Source: CAYMUR01 sp964393615
GTDB taxonomy: Bacteria; Planctomycetota; Planctomycetia; Pirellulales; Pirellulaceae
Direction of reading: 5' to 3'
Length of the DNA stretch: 23,800 nucleotides
Assembly: GCA_964393615.1 (NCBI GenBank)
Contig: CAYMUR010000084.1
Span: 1-23,800 of the forward strand
The stretch's first letter is position 1. Each line of letters begins with the position of its first letter. A program made the translations under genes and the position numbers. Of the stretch, positions 8,182 through 17,329 are shown in pieces. Under the pieces are notes generated by a model that was given only the letters and a program-made list of their open reading frames with translations, searched no databases and was not told where the DNA came from.

Positions 8182-9816
8182 TTACCGCTGCAATCGGTCA
8201 GGCACTGGTTGGGGAATGTAGCCTTCTCCTGCGAGAACTGTCGGCAACCCTGTCAAGCTATTATTTTCTACGGAGCGAGGCCCTAACCGTACTGCCCGAC
8301 TTGCTTTCTCAGTGGTACGAATTATCTGGCCTGGCTTGAGCCCGATGGCCACAATCAACAGGCTACAGAACAACATGGCCATTCCCGCACCTGCCACTCG
8401 CTGACCAGTGTGGTGAGTCTCCGAGTCCCCGGCCGAAAAATACATCGTAGCGATCAACCGCAAATAATATGCGGCGCCAATTGCCGCATTCACGACACCG
8501 ACAACCGCTAACATGATGAAGCAAAACGAAATCGAATACTCGTCGGCCAATAATCCAGAACGCACCGTTTCCCAAAACAAGAACAATTTTCCCCAAAATC
8601 CAGCTAAGGGTGGTATGCCAGCCAAGGAGAACATGAATACCGCCAAACACATGGCAGCGATGGGGCGCCGTGCCCCTATTCCAGCTAACTGGTCAAAATG
8701 AACCAAGTCATGCTCCTCATCACTCAGCCATGTGAAAGCGGCAAATGTCCCGATAGAAGCAAACACGTACACCGCCAAGTACAATAGCATGGCGGAAATC
8801 GCAGCCTGGCTTGCTGGTCCACTCTTCCATGCTAACGCAATCACTAGGCCTATCAACATATATCCCGCATGAGCAATCGAAGAAAACGCCATCATGCGAC
8901 GAACGTTTTTCTGCCACAACGCAGAGACATTGCCAAGTGTCATTGTCGCCATGGCAATCACCATAACCGTCTGCCAGGCCCACGGTCCCAAAGCTGGTGC
9001 CATCACCAGCATCAACCGTGTTAAAACAACAATCCCTGCCAGTTTGGGAATCACAGATAACAGACCAGCGTTAAGGTTTGTCGTACCTTGATACACATCC
9101 GGTGCATAAAAATGAAATGGCACGATAGCGATCTTAAAACCGAGGCCTGCCATGATCAACATAAACGCAATCGGAACTAGTCCTGGATAGATGACCGATT
9201 CTGAATTCAAGACACCAGCCGCCAAAACCCCGTGAATCTCAACTAACGATGTAGTTCCCGCCAAACCATAGAGAAAGCTAAACCCATACAGCAACAAGAC
9301 TGATGAGAGAACACTTAGAAAAAAGTACTTTGTAGTAGCTTCCGCTGCACTGACAGATCGTCGCCCCAAAAACAATAGGACATAGGTAGGAATCGAAATC
9401 AATTCCAATGACAAAAACAACAATACCAAATTGCCAGCTTGCGCCACCAGCATTGTACCAACCACCACTAACAGCAGGCTGCCATAGACCTCACCTGTCA
9501 ATTCGCGCGTCTCGCTCCGCGGCACCATGATCACAAACAGCACACCCACCAGGTACATCACACAACGCACGACAAGCCCCAACTGATCATTCAGCAGCGG
9601 ACCTTCCACAAGCCACACGGCATTCAGGTCTTCGCAGGTAACCTGGCGGTAGGTTGTAAACCCGGCGACGACAAACGCCAGTAAGGCAAAGATTCCCCAA
9701 CGAACACCCTGCTGGAACACCGCACCAAACACGTAAATCAAGGCAGCAGTGATCACCAGGATAAGTTCTGGCCAGATGTACTTGATTGTATCGAAATCAG
9801 TGGCCATAGCCGGCAT
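8182..9816 (-). CDS. nuoN: NADH-quinone oxidoreductase subunit N
   Basis: NuoN is one of three antiporter-like, proton-pumping subunits of the complex I membrane arm. The 544 residues form many hydrophobic helices. Key residues by motif: Glu138 in LSLELISIPTY, Lys228 in GLGFKIAIVPFHFYAPDVYQ, Lys258 in LLSVIPKLAG, and the later Lys in PPLAGFWGKLFLF. These match the buried Glu and Lys residues needed for proton translocation in characterised homologues. It is the last gene of the nuo cluster and converges on the peroxidase gene, leaving 145 bases between stop codons with no clear terminator. The start at 9816 overlaps the nuoM end by 20 bases and has AGGA close upstream; a second in-frame ATG at 9807 is also possible. 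Confidence 0.97.
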   Translation of the reverse strand: MPAMATDFDTIKYIWPELILVITAALIYVFGAVFQQGVRWGIFALLAFVVAGFTTYRQVTCEDLNAVWLVEGPLLNDQLGLVVRCVMYLVGVLFVIMVPRSETRELTGEVYGSLLLVVVGTMLVAQAGNLVLLFLSLELISIPTYVLLFLGRRSVSAAEATTKYFFLSVLSSVLLLYGFSFLYGLAGTTSLVEIHGVLAAGVLNSESVIYPGLVPIAFMLIMAGLGFKIAIVPFHFYAPDVYQGTTNLNAGLLSVIPKLAGIVVLTRLMLVMAPALGPWAWQTVMVIAMATMTLGNVSALWQKNVRRMMAFSSIAHAGYMLIGLVIALAWKSGPASQAAISAMLLYLAVYVFASIGTFAAFTWLSDEEHDLVHFDQLAGIGARRPIAAMCLAVFMFSLAGIPPLAGFWGKLFLFWETVRSGLLADEYSISFCFIMLAVVGVVNAAIGAAYYLRLIATMYFSAGDSETHHTGQRVAGAGMAMLFCSLLIVAIGLKPGQIIRTTEKASRAVRLGPRSVENNSLTGLPTVLAGEGYIPQPVPDRLQR

Positions 9817-11440
9817 ATCCTATCTGTCTCATTGCTCGTCGACTCGCTTGCCTTTCCGGTACAACCCACGTCTCATTCACCGACTCCTCCATCTGCACGG
9901 AGAGAGATGTCAATGAGGGTTCAATTCGCTTCAGAAAAAAAGCAGGTTGCAAACCAATCCATACCACTAGCACTGCCAAAGGTGCCAAAGCCATAATTTC
10001 ACGAAATTTCAAGTCGGAAACATGCCCAACTTGTCCGTTTTCTTGCCCCACTGGTTCCTTCAAGGGACCGAAGAAAACCCTTTGTAACAACCACAGCATG
10101 TACCAGGCCCCCAACACGACACCTCCTACTGCCAGAACGGCAATCAAGGTCATCATGGCTTGAAATCCTTCGGGTGCAGTGACCCAACCCCGTTGAAACA
10201 TGCCAATCAGAATCAAAATCTCACCGGTAAATCCATTGAGTCCCGGCAAACCAATACTCGATAACGCAAACAACACCATCATGAAAGAGAGTATCGGCAT
10301 TCGCCGTGTCAGTCCCTGCATCTGTGGAATCTCACGAGTATGATACCGCTCGTAAATCATTCCGACCAAGGCAAACAAAGCACCTGTCGATATTCCGTGG
10401 TTCACCATTTGTAAGACGGCACCGTTCATCCCTAACGGGTTTAAGGCGAACAAGCCAAGCATACAAAAACCCAGATGGCTAACACTGGAATAAGCAATCA
10501 GGCGTTTCATATCGCTCTGAGCTAACGCGACCAAAGCCCCATATAGTATTCCGGCCAGCGAAAGCCAAAGAATCCAGGGCATACAGACGGCTGTCGCTTC
10601 CGGCAACATTGGTAAACTAAACCGCAAAAAACCATAAGTGCCAATTTTCAATAAAATTCCTGCCAGGATGACGCTGCCAGCTGTCGGTGCCTGAACGTGC
10701 GCCAAAGGTAACCAGGTATGCAAAGGAAATAACGGAACCTTAATCGCAAAACCGGCAAACAACGCCAAAAAGATTAACAACTGCTGTTGGGATGTTATCG
10801 GATCCGTTTTCAATATGCCTGTCAACGTAACCATTGAAAACGTCAATTCGCCAGTCTTCGCATAAACAATCAAGACAATTGCCAGTAAACCAAGGAAGGT
10901 AAACACACTACCCGCCAGTGTGTACAAGAAAAACTTCACCGCGGCATAACGCCGCTCTTCGCTGCCCCAGATTCCGATCAAGAAAAACAGAGGAATTAAT
11001 GTAAACTCAAAGAATACATAGAAGAGCATTAAATCCTGCGCGGTGAATACACCAAGACAACCGCACTCCAGCAACAACAACATCGCATAAAATAATGATT
11101 GCCGGTGCTGGATTGCTTCCCAACTCACCAAAATCGATGTCACCATTAACAAGGCTGACAATCCGAACAACCAGATGCTGATTCCGTCAAGAGCCACATG
11201 AAACTGAATGTTCATTCCCGTCGCGGCGGCGATCCACGGGCTATTCCACTCGGCAAAACATTCACCAGCAACAGGAGAGGCAGGAAAAGACGCAACCAAA
11301 ACAAGGACACCAGCAAGCGTTAGCAGCGAAAACAGTAGCGCAACCCAGCGAACCACCCGCTCGCTCAGCAGGGAAACCATCAGCGCACCAGCCAACGGAA
11401 GAAAAATAGTCACCACGAGCAGTAATCGCATTTCGATCAT
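9797..11440 (-). CDS. nuoM: NADH-quinone oxidoreductase subunit M
   Basis: NuoM is the middle antiporter-like proton-pumping subunit of the membrane arm. In the 547-residue reading the conserved charged residues are Glu145 (FFEFTLIPLF), Lys234 (GFAIKVPLFPLHTWLPLAHV), Lys265 (ILLKIGTYG) and Glu407 (GLNGFTGEILIL), all expected for a functional channel. The ATG at 11440 is preferred over the TTG at 11443: it has AGGCG about nine bases upstream and sits 12 bases after the nuoL stop. An ATG at 11431 is a third possibility. The end overlaps nuoN. The polar C-terminal tail after the last helix (about 45 residues) is lineage-variable in this family. Confidence 0.97.
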   Translation of the reverse strand: MIEMRLLLVVTIFLPLAGALMVSLLSERVVRWVALLFSLLTLAGVLVLVASFPASPVAGECFAEWNSPWIAAATGMNIQFHVALDGISIWLFGLSALLMVTSILVSWEAIQHRQSLFYAMLLLLECGCLGVFTAQDLMLFYVFFEFTLIPLFFLIGIWGSEERRYAAVKFFLYTLAGSVFTFLGLLAIVLIVYAKTGELTFSMVTLTGILKTDPITSQQQLLIFLALFAGFAIKVPLFPLHTWLPLAHVQAPTAGSVILAGILLKIGTYGFLRFSLPMLPEATAVCMPWILWLSLAGILYGALVALAQSDMKRLIAYSSVSHLGFCMLGLFALNPLGMNGAVLQMVNHGISTGALFALVGMIYERYHTREIPQMQGLTRRMPILSFMMVLFALSSIGLPGLNGFTGEILILIGMFQRGWVTAPEGFQAMMTLIAVLAVGGVVLGAWYMLWLLQRVFFGPLKEPVGQENGQVGHVSDLKFREIMALAPLAVLVVWIGLQPAFFLKRIEPSLTSLSVQMEESVNETWVVPERQASRRAMRQIGYAGYGH

Positions 11441-11452
11441 CAATAACGCCTG

Positions 11453-13729
11453 TTAAATCCCTGCCCCAATCATCCTCGCGGCGACCAAAACCAACATGCC
11501 GATAACCATCGCCAACGCATAAAAAGATAGTAACCCCATCTGCAACGATCGCATCACAGCACCCAACACCCACGGTATTCTACCGATTCCATTTACCAGG
11601 CCATCAACCACCCCACGGTCGATCAGATAACTCAGAGCAGCCAGTCCACGCAAAGGCCTAACAATCATCAACACGTAGAGCTCGTCAATCAAGAACTTCT
11701 GCTTCGACAGCTGATATAAACCCGCTCGCGACATGGTCGCTGCCAACCAATCCACCATGTTTTGACGCCTCAGGTATAAGAAGGCACTCGCGAGCAGACC
11801 CGCAACCGCAACCAGCGAACTCAGTAGTGCAATTTCTGTATGAAACACACCGGGAGGAGACGTCGCCTGGACAGCATCGTGTGCCAGTGACGGAGTCACC
11901 ATCAGAAACTCCGCAAAGTAATTCTCTTTCGAACTACTCCAGGACCAGTCGAACACAATTCCGGCCAATAATGCCCCCACGGCAAGCATCACCAACGGCA
12001 CATACATAGAAGCGGGAGATTCGTGCGCGTGACCAACCGCTTCATCAGGCACTTCTAACCGGCCATAAAACGTCATGAACAGGGCACGCCCTGTATAAAA
12101 TGCTGTTAGAAAAGCTGTCACCAATGCAGCAAAGTACAAACCCCGGTATATAGAAGCGGCTTGCGGTAAAGAATAGCTTTCGCAAGATGGTCTCGCCGTG
12201 GAACCAAAATCCGTTTTTTTTATCCGCCCTTTTGCATCAGAATCTTCCACACGATTCATGACATCTACACCGTGGTCCAATGTATGTATTTTCTCATGCA
12301 CTGCGCCCAAAATTGCATCTTTGCTCCAAAACCCTGACAACGGTGGTACGCCCGCCAAAGCAAGGCATCCGATCCAAAACGTGCAAAATGTGATCGGCAT
12401 TATTTTTCGTAGACCACTGAAACGGCGCATGTCGATCACGCCACCCATCGCATGCATCACACTTCCAGCGCCGAGAAATAACAACGCTTTGACAAACGCA
12501 TGCGTGAACAAATGAAACATGCCTGCCGTGATGCCCGCCAAACTTCCAGTGCCGACAGCCAAAAACATGTAGCCTAACTGGCTGATTGTTGAATAGGCGA
12601 GTACTCGTTTCAGATCAGTCTGTGTTAACGCGATGAGTGCCGCCAGCAAAGCGGTGAAACCACCAATACATGCCATTACCAACAATGCCAGCGGAGAATG
12701 CAGAAACAATGGCGCAAAACGAACCATCATATAGATGCCCGCGGTCACCATCGTTGCAGCGTGAATCAACGCACTGACCGGCGTAGGCCCCTCCATGGCA
12801 TCTGGCAACCAGATGTGCAGCGGAAACTGAGCACTCTTACCACAAGCGCCGACAAGTAACAGTAAACAAATCACGGTGCCCAGCGTCCCACCAACAAAAT
12901 CGTTTTCACGCAAGCGGGCCTGGCCTAAGATACCTCGGCCATCCAATGCTCCGTGATCCTGAACCACTGTTGAATCCAGCTGTTGTACCGTTTCGCTGGT
13001 GAGCAAAGGTGTATCATGAAAATTCAATGTCCCATACGTTGTCCAAATCAAAAACAAGGCAATTGCAAAACCAAAATCACCCACTCGATTGACCAAAAAA
13101 GCTTTTTTGCCAGCCGCCGCTGCAGAAGGCTTTTCGTACCAAAACCCGATTAGCAAATAACTACACACACCGACCGCTTCCCAAAATACATAGAGCAACA
13201 ACAGGTTACTCACCGAAACCAGCAGTGCCATGGAAAACACAAACAGCGAAACATAAGTAAAAAAACGCCAGTAGCCACGATCCCCATGCATATAACCCGC
13301 AGCAAAAATAACAACCAGCAACGATACAAACGTCACCGTGCATAACATCGTCGCCGTCAACGGATCCGCCCGCAGTGTGATATCGACCGTAAAATCACGC
13401 CATCCCCAATCGCTAGTCCCACGATCCACCGCCGGAACTATCGGCATCTGCTGGTAAGCATCAGGCAAGGCTGCCCAGGTCCACAACGTACAGACTTTTT
13501 CATACCCTACAGCGTTGTCCGTTGCGCTTTGATATTTCGATGAGTCGTTGTTGACATCACGTACTAATGCCAGACTCAGCGCAAATGACGCCAATATCCC
13601 CAAGAGCGCAGGCCAATGACTGGACGCCCGCAACCATCGCGGTCCCAACAGCGCCGTGACGACGGCCGCCAATAACGGCAACGTGGGAATAAGTATCAAG
13701 AGGGTAGTTGTCCAGTCCATAGTTGTCAC
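11453..13729 (-). CDS. nuoL: NADH-quinone oxidoreductase subunit L
   Basis: NuoL is the distal antiporter-like pump of complex I and carries the long lateral helix. At 758 residues it is longer than the usual 600-650. Conserved residues: Glu184 (YVFWEAVGVCSYLLIGFWY), Lys298 (CGKSAQFPLHIWLPDAMEGP), His323 (SALIHAATM), Lys414 (THAFVKALLFLGAG) and Lys470 (LSGFWSKDAIL). Extra length comes from a polar loop at about 58-115 and a charged loop at about 478-526, between the helix ending in FWSKDAILGA and the one starting IYRGLYFA. The lateral-helix region lies near the C-terminus. The start is a GTG whose bases overlap the nuoK stop as GTGA (13726-13729); an ATG three codons in, at 13720, is an alternative. 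Neither has a strong ribosome binding site. Confidence 0.97.
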   Translation of the reverse strand: MTTMDWTTTLLILIPTLPLLAAVVTALLGPRWLRASSHWPALLGILASFALSLALVRDVNNDSSKYQSATDNAVGYEKVCTLWTWAALPDAYQQMPIVPAVDRGTSDWGWRDFTVDITLRADPLTATMLCTVTFVSLLVVIFAAGYMHGDRGYWRFFTYVSLFVFSMALLVSVSNLLLLYVFWEAVGVCSYLLIGFWYEKPSAAAAGKKAFLVNRVGDFGFAIALFLIWTTYGTLNFHDTPLLTSETVQQLDSTVVQDHGALDGRGILGQARLRENDFVGGTLGTVICLLLLVGACGKSAQFPLHIWLPDAMEGPTPVSALIHAATMVTAGIYMMVRFAPLFLHSPLALLVMACIGGFTALLAALIALTQTDLKRVLAYSTISQLGYMFLAVGTGSLAGITAGMFHLFTHAFVKALLFLGAGSVMHAMGGVIDMRRFSGLRKIMPITFCTFWIGCLALAGVPPLSGFWSKDAILGAVHEKIHTLDHGVDVMNRVEDSDAKGRIKKTDFGSTARPSCESYSLPQAASIYRGLYFAALVTAFLTAFYTGRALFMTFYGRLEVPDEAVGHAHESPASMYVPLVMLAVGALLAGIVFDWSWSSSKENYFAEFLMVTPSLAHDAVQATSPPGVFHTEIALLSSLVAVAGLLASAFLYLRRQNMVDWLAATMSRAGLYQLSKQKFLIDELYVLMIVRPLRGLAALSYLIDRGVVDGLVNGIGRIPWVLGAVMRSLQMGLLSFYALAMVIGMLVLVAARMIGAGI

Positions 13730-14163
13730 ACGCGGCTACGATGTTGTTCTACATCTTGTGAAGGCTCCACTCCAGCCGGAGTCAACCGTGGCCAAACTCG
13801 TTCCGATTCTGTCTCTCTAGAAATTTCACGATCAACATATGGCTGCTGCCCTTCTTCACGTAAAGCTTGCCAATATGCAACATCCAGGTTACCACTGCGG
13901 TGAAAGAGCATCATCACCAACGCCAAAGCAATCCCAGCTTCGCAGGCCGCCACGGCAATGATAAACATTACCAGCAGCTGGCCACCCCAGTCATTGTGAA
14001 ATCGGCTCCAGGCAACCAGGCTTAGTGAAACGCCTTGCAACATCATTTCAATACACAAAAAGATAACGATGACGTTACGACGCGTCAGAACGCCAATGAT
14101 CCCTAACACGAACAGTATGGCACCTAAGCCAAGGTAATTCTGTAACCATGCAATTTCAGTCAT
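13726..14163 (-). CDS. nuoK: NADH-quinone oxidoreductase subunit K
   Basis: NuoK is a three-helix membrane subunit (MrpC-like) that links the proton path between the antiporter-like subunits. Glu39 (VIFLCIEMMLQGVSL) and Glu75 (VAACEAGIALALV) match the two buried glutamates of characterised NuoK proteins. The family is usually about 100 residues; this one has 145, because a polar tail of about 55 residues follows the third helix. The ATG at 14163 is preferred; a TTG two codons upstream at 14169 would overlap the nuoJ stop. The end overlaps the nuoL start by four bases. Confidence 0.96.
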   Translation of the reverse strand: MTEIAWLQNYLGLGAILFVLGIIGVLTRRNVIVIFLCIEMMLQGVSLSLVAWSRFHNDWGGQLLVMFIIAVAACEAGIALALVMMLFHRSGNLDVAYWQALREEGQQPYVDREISRETESERVWPRLTPAGVEPSQDVEQHRSRV

Positions 14164-14165
14164 GA

Positions 14166-15245
14166 TCAAAGTTTCCGCTGTTTATCGGATTGTCTCCCTT
14201 GAATGACAATGGCGACAGCACCTACCAACGCCACCAATAACAACACGCCGGTGACCTCCACCGAAATTAAATGCCGGGCAAAGAGTTGGCCTCCTAAATT
14301 CGCCATATGGTGTTGACCAAGAACGTCTTGAGCCGATAGTCGCAAGTCAATATCGACATCTACCAATTCAGGAATATGTGCCGCCAATCTGTCAGCCAGC
14401 CGATCCATGCCATCCTTTTTACCTAAAAAATCAGCCAAGTTGTCGTCGGTCAATGTGCAGTGCAACGCATATCGCTCCGATCGCGGCTGCTGAAACAACC
14501 GAACAGTGCGAACGGCGGCCGCAACATCCATCTCTTCCCCTTCCTGGTCTACCCATTCCTGTAACACGCTGGTCACTTCATCCCGCAACGGCCCCCGGTC
14601 AACATTCGATAATCCACCGACAGCAAGCAGTACCATCGCGAGAAAACCGGCCCCGGCCAGCGTCGCCATCCCGGTGGGGACCAAACCCCAACTCCGACTG
14701 TCATAATGGGCCTGCCCACCAGATTGGGCCAACATCACAACAAACAAAAAAGTAACTACAATCGCACCAGCGTACACAACAACGGTTGCCACTCCCAGGA
14801 ACTGCGCACCATGCAACAAAAACAAAACAGCCGTACCAAGCAAAGTCAGCGCAAACCAGATCGCACAATAGACAGGGTTTCTTGAAATAATGGTCGCTAC
14901 CGCAGACAAGATCGTCACCGAAGCCAACGTCCAAAACAAAGTCTGCGTCGACAAACCGGTACCGCTGCGAAACTGCAAAACGCATAACAACAGTCCCACC
15001 ACTGTCAGGAAAGCACCCACCCCCTGCCAGCGCCGCCCAGGACGTAACAACAAAATCCACAGCCCCCCTGCCATTGCAAATACAGCCCACAGGAGCGCGG
15101 ATTGGAAACAGACCATCAGCAGTTGCAGGATACTTGCAGGTGAATCGGACACCGCTGCGACACTGGTTGGTTGTATGGTCACTTGACCGAAAAGACCGAA
15201 GAGGGTGGTATTTCTTGAGAACATTTCCACCAGGTCCGGGTTCAT
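14166..15245 (-). CDS. nuoJ: NADH-quinone oxidoreductase subunit J, extended
   Basis: NuoJ is a membrane subunit near the quinone site whose third helix takes part in coupling. The core is clear at about 103-175: TLASVTILSAVATIISRNPV, then VATVVVYAGAIVVTFLFVVM. At 359 residues the protein is roughly twice the usual length. About 100 extra residues precede the core and include two likely membrane helices (41-66 and 78-91). A soluble stretch of about 100 residues (212-320, with VLQEWVDQEGEEMDVAAAVR) sits between the fourth core helix and the last one (HLISVEVTGVLLLVALVGAV). The start overlaps the nuoI stop as ATGA (15242-15245), which supports the long N-terminus; so does continuous open frame and membrane-like composition. 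The end overlaps nuoK at its upstream TTG. Confidence 0.94.
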   Translation of the reverse strand: MNPDLVEMFSRNTTLFGLFGQVTIQPTSVAAVSDSPASILQLLMVCFQSALLWAVFAMAGGLWILLLRPGRRWQGVGAFLTVVGLLLCVLQFRSGTGLSTQTLFWTLASVTILSAVATIISRNPVYCAIWFALTLLGTAVLFLLHGAQFLGVATVVVYAGAIVVTFLFVVMLAQSGGQAHYDSRSWGLVPTGMATLAGAGFLAMVLLAVGGLSNVDRGPLRDEVTSVLQEWVDQEGEEMDVAAAVRTVRLFQQPRSERYALHCTLTDDNLADFLGKKDGMDRLADRLAAHIPELVDVDIDLRLSAQDVLGQHHMANLGGQLFARHLISVEVTGVLLLVALVGAVAIVIQGRQSDKQRKL

Positions 15246-15775
15246 AATGTGCCTCCCAGCTCAGCCGACTTCATTGGCTCGCGATCTTTGGTCTGGTCAT
15301 AGACACTCAATAGCTTTTCTTTGTCAAATACCATCTCCTCACGACTACGGCCAGTCAAATTATACAAACTGGTCAATTCAATCGCATCGACTGGGCAAGC
15401 TTCTTCACACATCCCACAGTAAATGCAACGCAGCTCGTCAATCGAAAAACTTTCAGGATACTTTTCGCGGTCCTCCCAGGGGCTTTCGATACCCACGATG
15501 TCGATGCAATGTGCAGGACACGCCGTGGCACAAAGAAAGCAGGCAACGCATTTGACGCGACCCTGTTCGTCCCGATTTAACCGGTGTACGCCACGGTAGA
15601 TCAATTCGTTACCAATTTGCGGACTTTCGTCCGGGTAACTGACAGTTACTTTAGGAGCCATTAAGTGCTTCGCCGTTGTGGTCAGCCCCTGGAGAAAAAG
15701 TGGCAAATACATCTTCCCAGCCAGTCCTAGTCCCGGCTCTTCTACCCAGTGGATATTCGGATCATTTGGTTGCAT
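15242..15775 (-). CDS. nuoI: NADH-quinone oxidoreductase subunit I (N6a/N6b ferredoxin-like)
   Basis: NuoI carries two 4Fe-4S clusters that pass electrons from NuoG towards NuoB. Both ferredoxin motifs are intact in the 177 residues: Cys76, 79, 82 and 86 (CVACFLCATACP) and Cys117, 120, 123 and 127 (CIYCGMCEEACPVDAIEL). An N-terminal amphipathic stretch (LGLAGKMYLPLFLQGLTTTA) would sit on the membrane. The open frame extends upstream into nuoH to 15889, but that part is a shadow of nuoH coding. The ATG at 15775, two bases after the nuoH stop, gives the family length. The end overlaps nuoJ by four bases. Confidence 0.97.
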   Translation of the reverse strand: MQPNDPNIHWVEEPGLGLAGKMYLPLFLQGLTTTAKHLMAPKVTVSYPDESPQIGNELIYRGVHRLNRDEQGRVKCVACFLCATACPAHCIDIVGIESPWEDREKYPESFSIDELRCIYCGMCEEACPVDAIELTSLYNLTGRSREEMVFDKEKLLSVYDQTKDREPMKSAELGGTL

Positions 15776-15777
15776 CG

Positions 15778-17049
15778 TTATACCTGAGGATCGACTTCGA
15801 ACGGATGAAGATTTTGGCGTGGCCGATTGTCCGTTGTCAGGGGTGACAACACAGCCGCAATGCCAACGGAAAGCAAAAATATGACCCAACTAACCATCAT
15901 CAATGCGATGCTGGTCCACTCACCAAAACGAGCTTCTAATTCAGTTGGGTATATGGCCTGGATCTCTGTGACACAGGCAACCCCTACCAGATTCACCAAC
16001 CCCAAAGGCAACATGACTTTCCAAGCTAACCCCATCAACTGGTCGAACCGGAAACGGGGCCAACTCCAACGCACCAACATGAAAAACAGAATCATGAGAA
16101 AGATTTTTCCGGTGAGCGACACCAGCCGCAGTAATGCGTGTCCCCAACCAATGGCTTCACCTTCGCCGATCGATCCTGTCCATCCAAACGGTAAATGCCA
16201 GCCTCCAAAAAATAAAATCACTATCAGAAACGCTGCCACAATCATGTGTAGAAATTCCGCCACCAGAAACAACAGTAACTTCATTCCAGAGTATTCCGTG
16301 TGATATCCACCAATCAATTCCTGTTCAGCCTCAGGCAAATCAAACGGCAGGCGGGCCGCTTCTGCAAATGCAGCAATCACAAACACGATTAACCCAAGCG
16401 GTTGTGTCAGGGAAAACCAGCCCACGGCAGCTTGTTTCTCAATGATCTCGTCTAATCGCAAGGATCCTGTCGCCAGCACAACGCCCAGGATGCCCAGCCC
16501 TAATGGGAGTTCGTAAGCGATCATCTGCGCACTCGACCGCAAGCCCCCCAGAAAACTGTATTTACTGTTGCTGGCCCAGCCACCCAATATGACTCCATAA
16601 ACAGCAATACTGGAGAGGGCAAACACATAGATCATGCCGACATCCACCCCCGGAGCAACAACCAATGGGATCGACTCGTCCGTGAACCCTCTGAGTGGTG
16701 GAACCATGCTGCCAAACGGGATCACCGCAAACACGGCTAAGGCGGCAGTTAAGATCGTAACGGGAGCCAAGATGAATAAACGACGATCCACATGTGCCGG
16801 AGTGTACTCTTCTTTCAAAATGAACTTTAAGCCGTCAGCCAGCGGTTGCCCCAAACCAAACAGCCGCCAATCTTTCCAGCGCGGGTTCAGCAAACTCAAT
16901 GGCATTCCCACTCGATTCGGACCACGGCGATCCTGAATCCAGGCACAAATACGTCTTTCCAGCAACACGAAGTAGGCTGCCGCCGTCATCAAGCCACCCA
17001 ACAAAATGGCAATCTTGACTATCACTTGTAGTAATACTGCTTGATTCAT
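15778..17049 (-). CDS. nuoH: NADH-quinone oxidoreductase subunit H
   Basis: NuoH is the membrane subunit that forms much of the quinone chamber and connects the two arms. Signature segments in the 423 residues: LLERRICAWIQDRRGPNRVG (29-48), ADGLKFILKEEYTP (71-84), SSAQMIAYELPLGLGILGV and LPFDLPEAEQELIGGYHTEY with the acidic residues of the E-channel. It starts the second half of the nuo cluster after a 280-base gap, and the ATG at 17049 has only a weak GAG upstream. The gap suggests a separate promoter or an RNA processing point between the halves. Confidence 0.97.
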   Translation of the reverse strand: MNQAVLLQVIVKIAILLGGLMTAAAYFVLLERRICAWIQDRRGPNRVGMPLSLLNPRWKDWRLFGLGQPLADGLKFILKEEYTPAHVDRRLFILAPVTILTAALAVFAVIPFGSMVPPLRGFTDESIPLVVAPGVDVGMIYVFALSSIAVYGVILGGWASNSKYSFLGGLRSSAQMIAYELPLGLGILGVVLATGSLRLDEIIEKQAAVGWFSLTQPLGLIVFVIAAFAEAARLPFDLPEAEQELIGGYHTEYSGMKLLLFLVAEFLHMIVAAFLIVILFFGGWHLPFGWTGSIGEGEAIGWGHALLRLVSLTGKIFLMILFFMLVRWSWPRFRFDQLMGLAWKVMLPLGLVNLVGVACVTEIQAIYPTELEARFGEWTSIALMMVSWVIFLLSVGIAAVLSPLTTDNRPRQNLHPFEVDPQV

Positions 17050-17329
17050 TCAAACCAACTCAAACGGTAACACAAGCCCTGACGCCCTATGGGAGCCTCA
17101 GTGCAACAAGCTTGCTGAAGAAAAACTATTTTTACACCTACTCCACACAAAATGTTAAGGGTGTAACACCCTGCCGATCAACGCTGGCCTTACACTCCAC
17201 GTCGACCTTGAAAAAAATTCGCGCGTCACACCTATTCTGTAGCAATTCGCCATATTGGCCGTCTTATTTTTTCACCCATCGATCAATCGACCAGCTTGAT
17301 AAGGCTTTCGCTGTTTTGAATTTTACTTT
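17050..17329 (-). other. Intergenic gap within the nuo cluster, between nuoG and nuoH
   Basis: These 280 bases are A+T-rich and break an otherwise tightly packed cluster. I see no credible gene; the plus-strand frame at 17112-17348 has no supporting features. A promoter-like element with an internal palindrome (17152-17181) is listed separately. No hairpin followed by a T tract was found after nuoG; a T7 run (minus strand, near 17212-17218) lacks a stable stem before it. Confidence 0.6.
17152..17181 (-). promoter_or_regulatory. Candidate internal promoter with palindromic spacer upstream of nuoH
   Basis: On the minus strand, TTGATC (17176-17181) and TAACAT (17152-17157) are separated by 18 bases. 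Each matches four of six consensus positions. A perfect inverted repeat AGGGTGT-A-ACACCCT (plus-strand reading, 17158-17172) fills 15 of the 18 spacer bases, a position used by promoter-spacer-binding regulators. A start here would give a leader of about 95 bases before nuoH. The match is moderate and the element is a prediction. Confidence 0.3.

Noticed and set aside
15776..15889. N-terminal extension of nuoI into nuoH
   Set aside because: The extra 38 residues are not NuoI-like and derive from the nuoH coding region; the ATG at 15775 gives the normal family length.
15827..16303. 158-codon plus-strand frame antisense to nuoH
   Set aside because: It is a shadow of nuoH coding; the minus strand has unmistakable NuoH motifs throughout.
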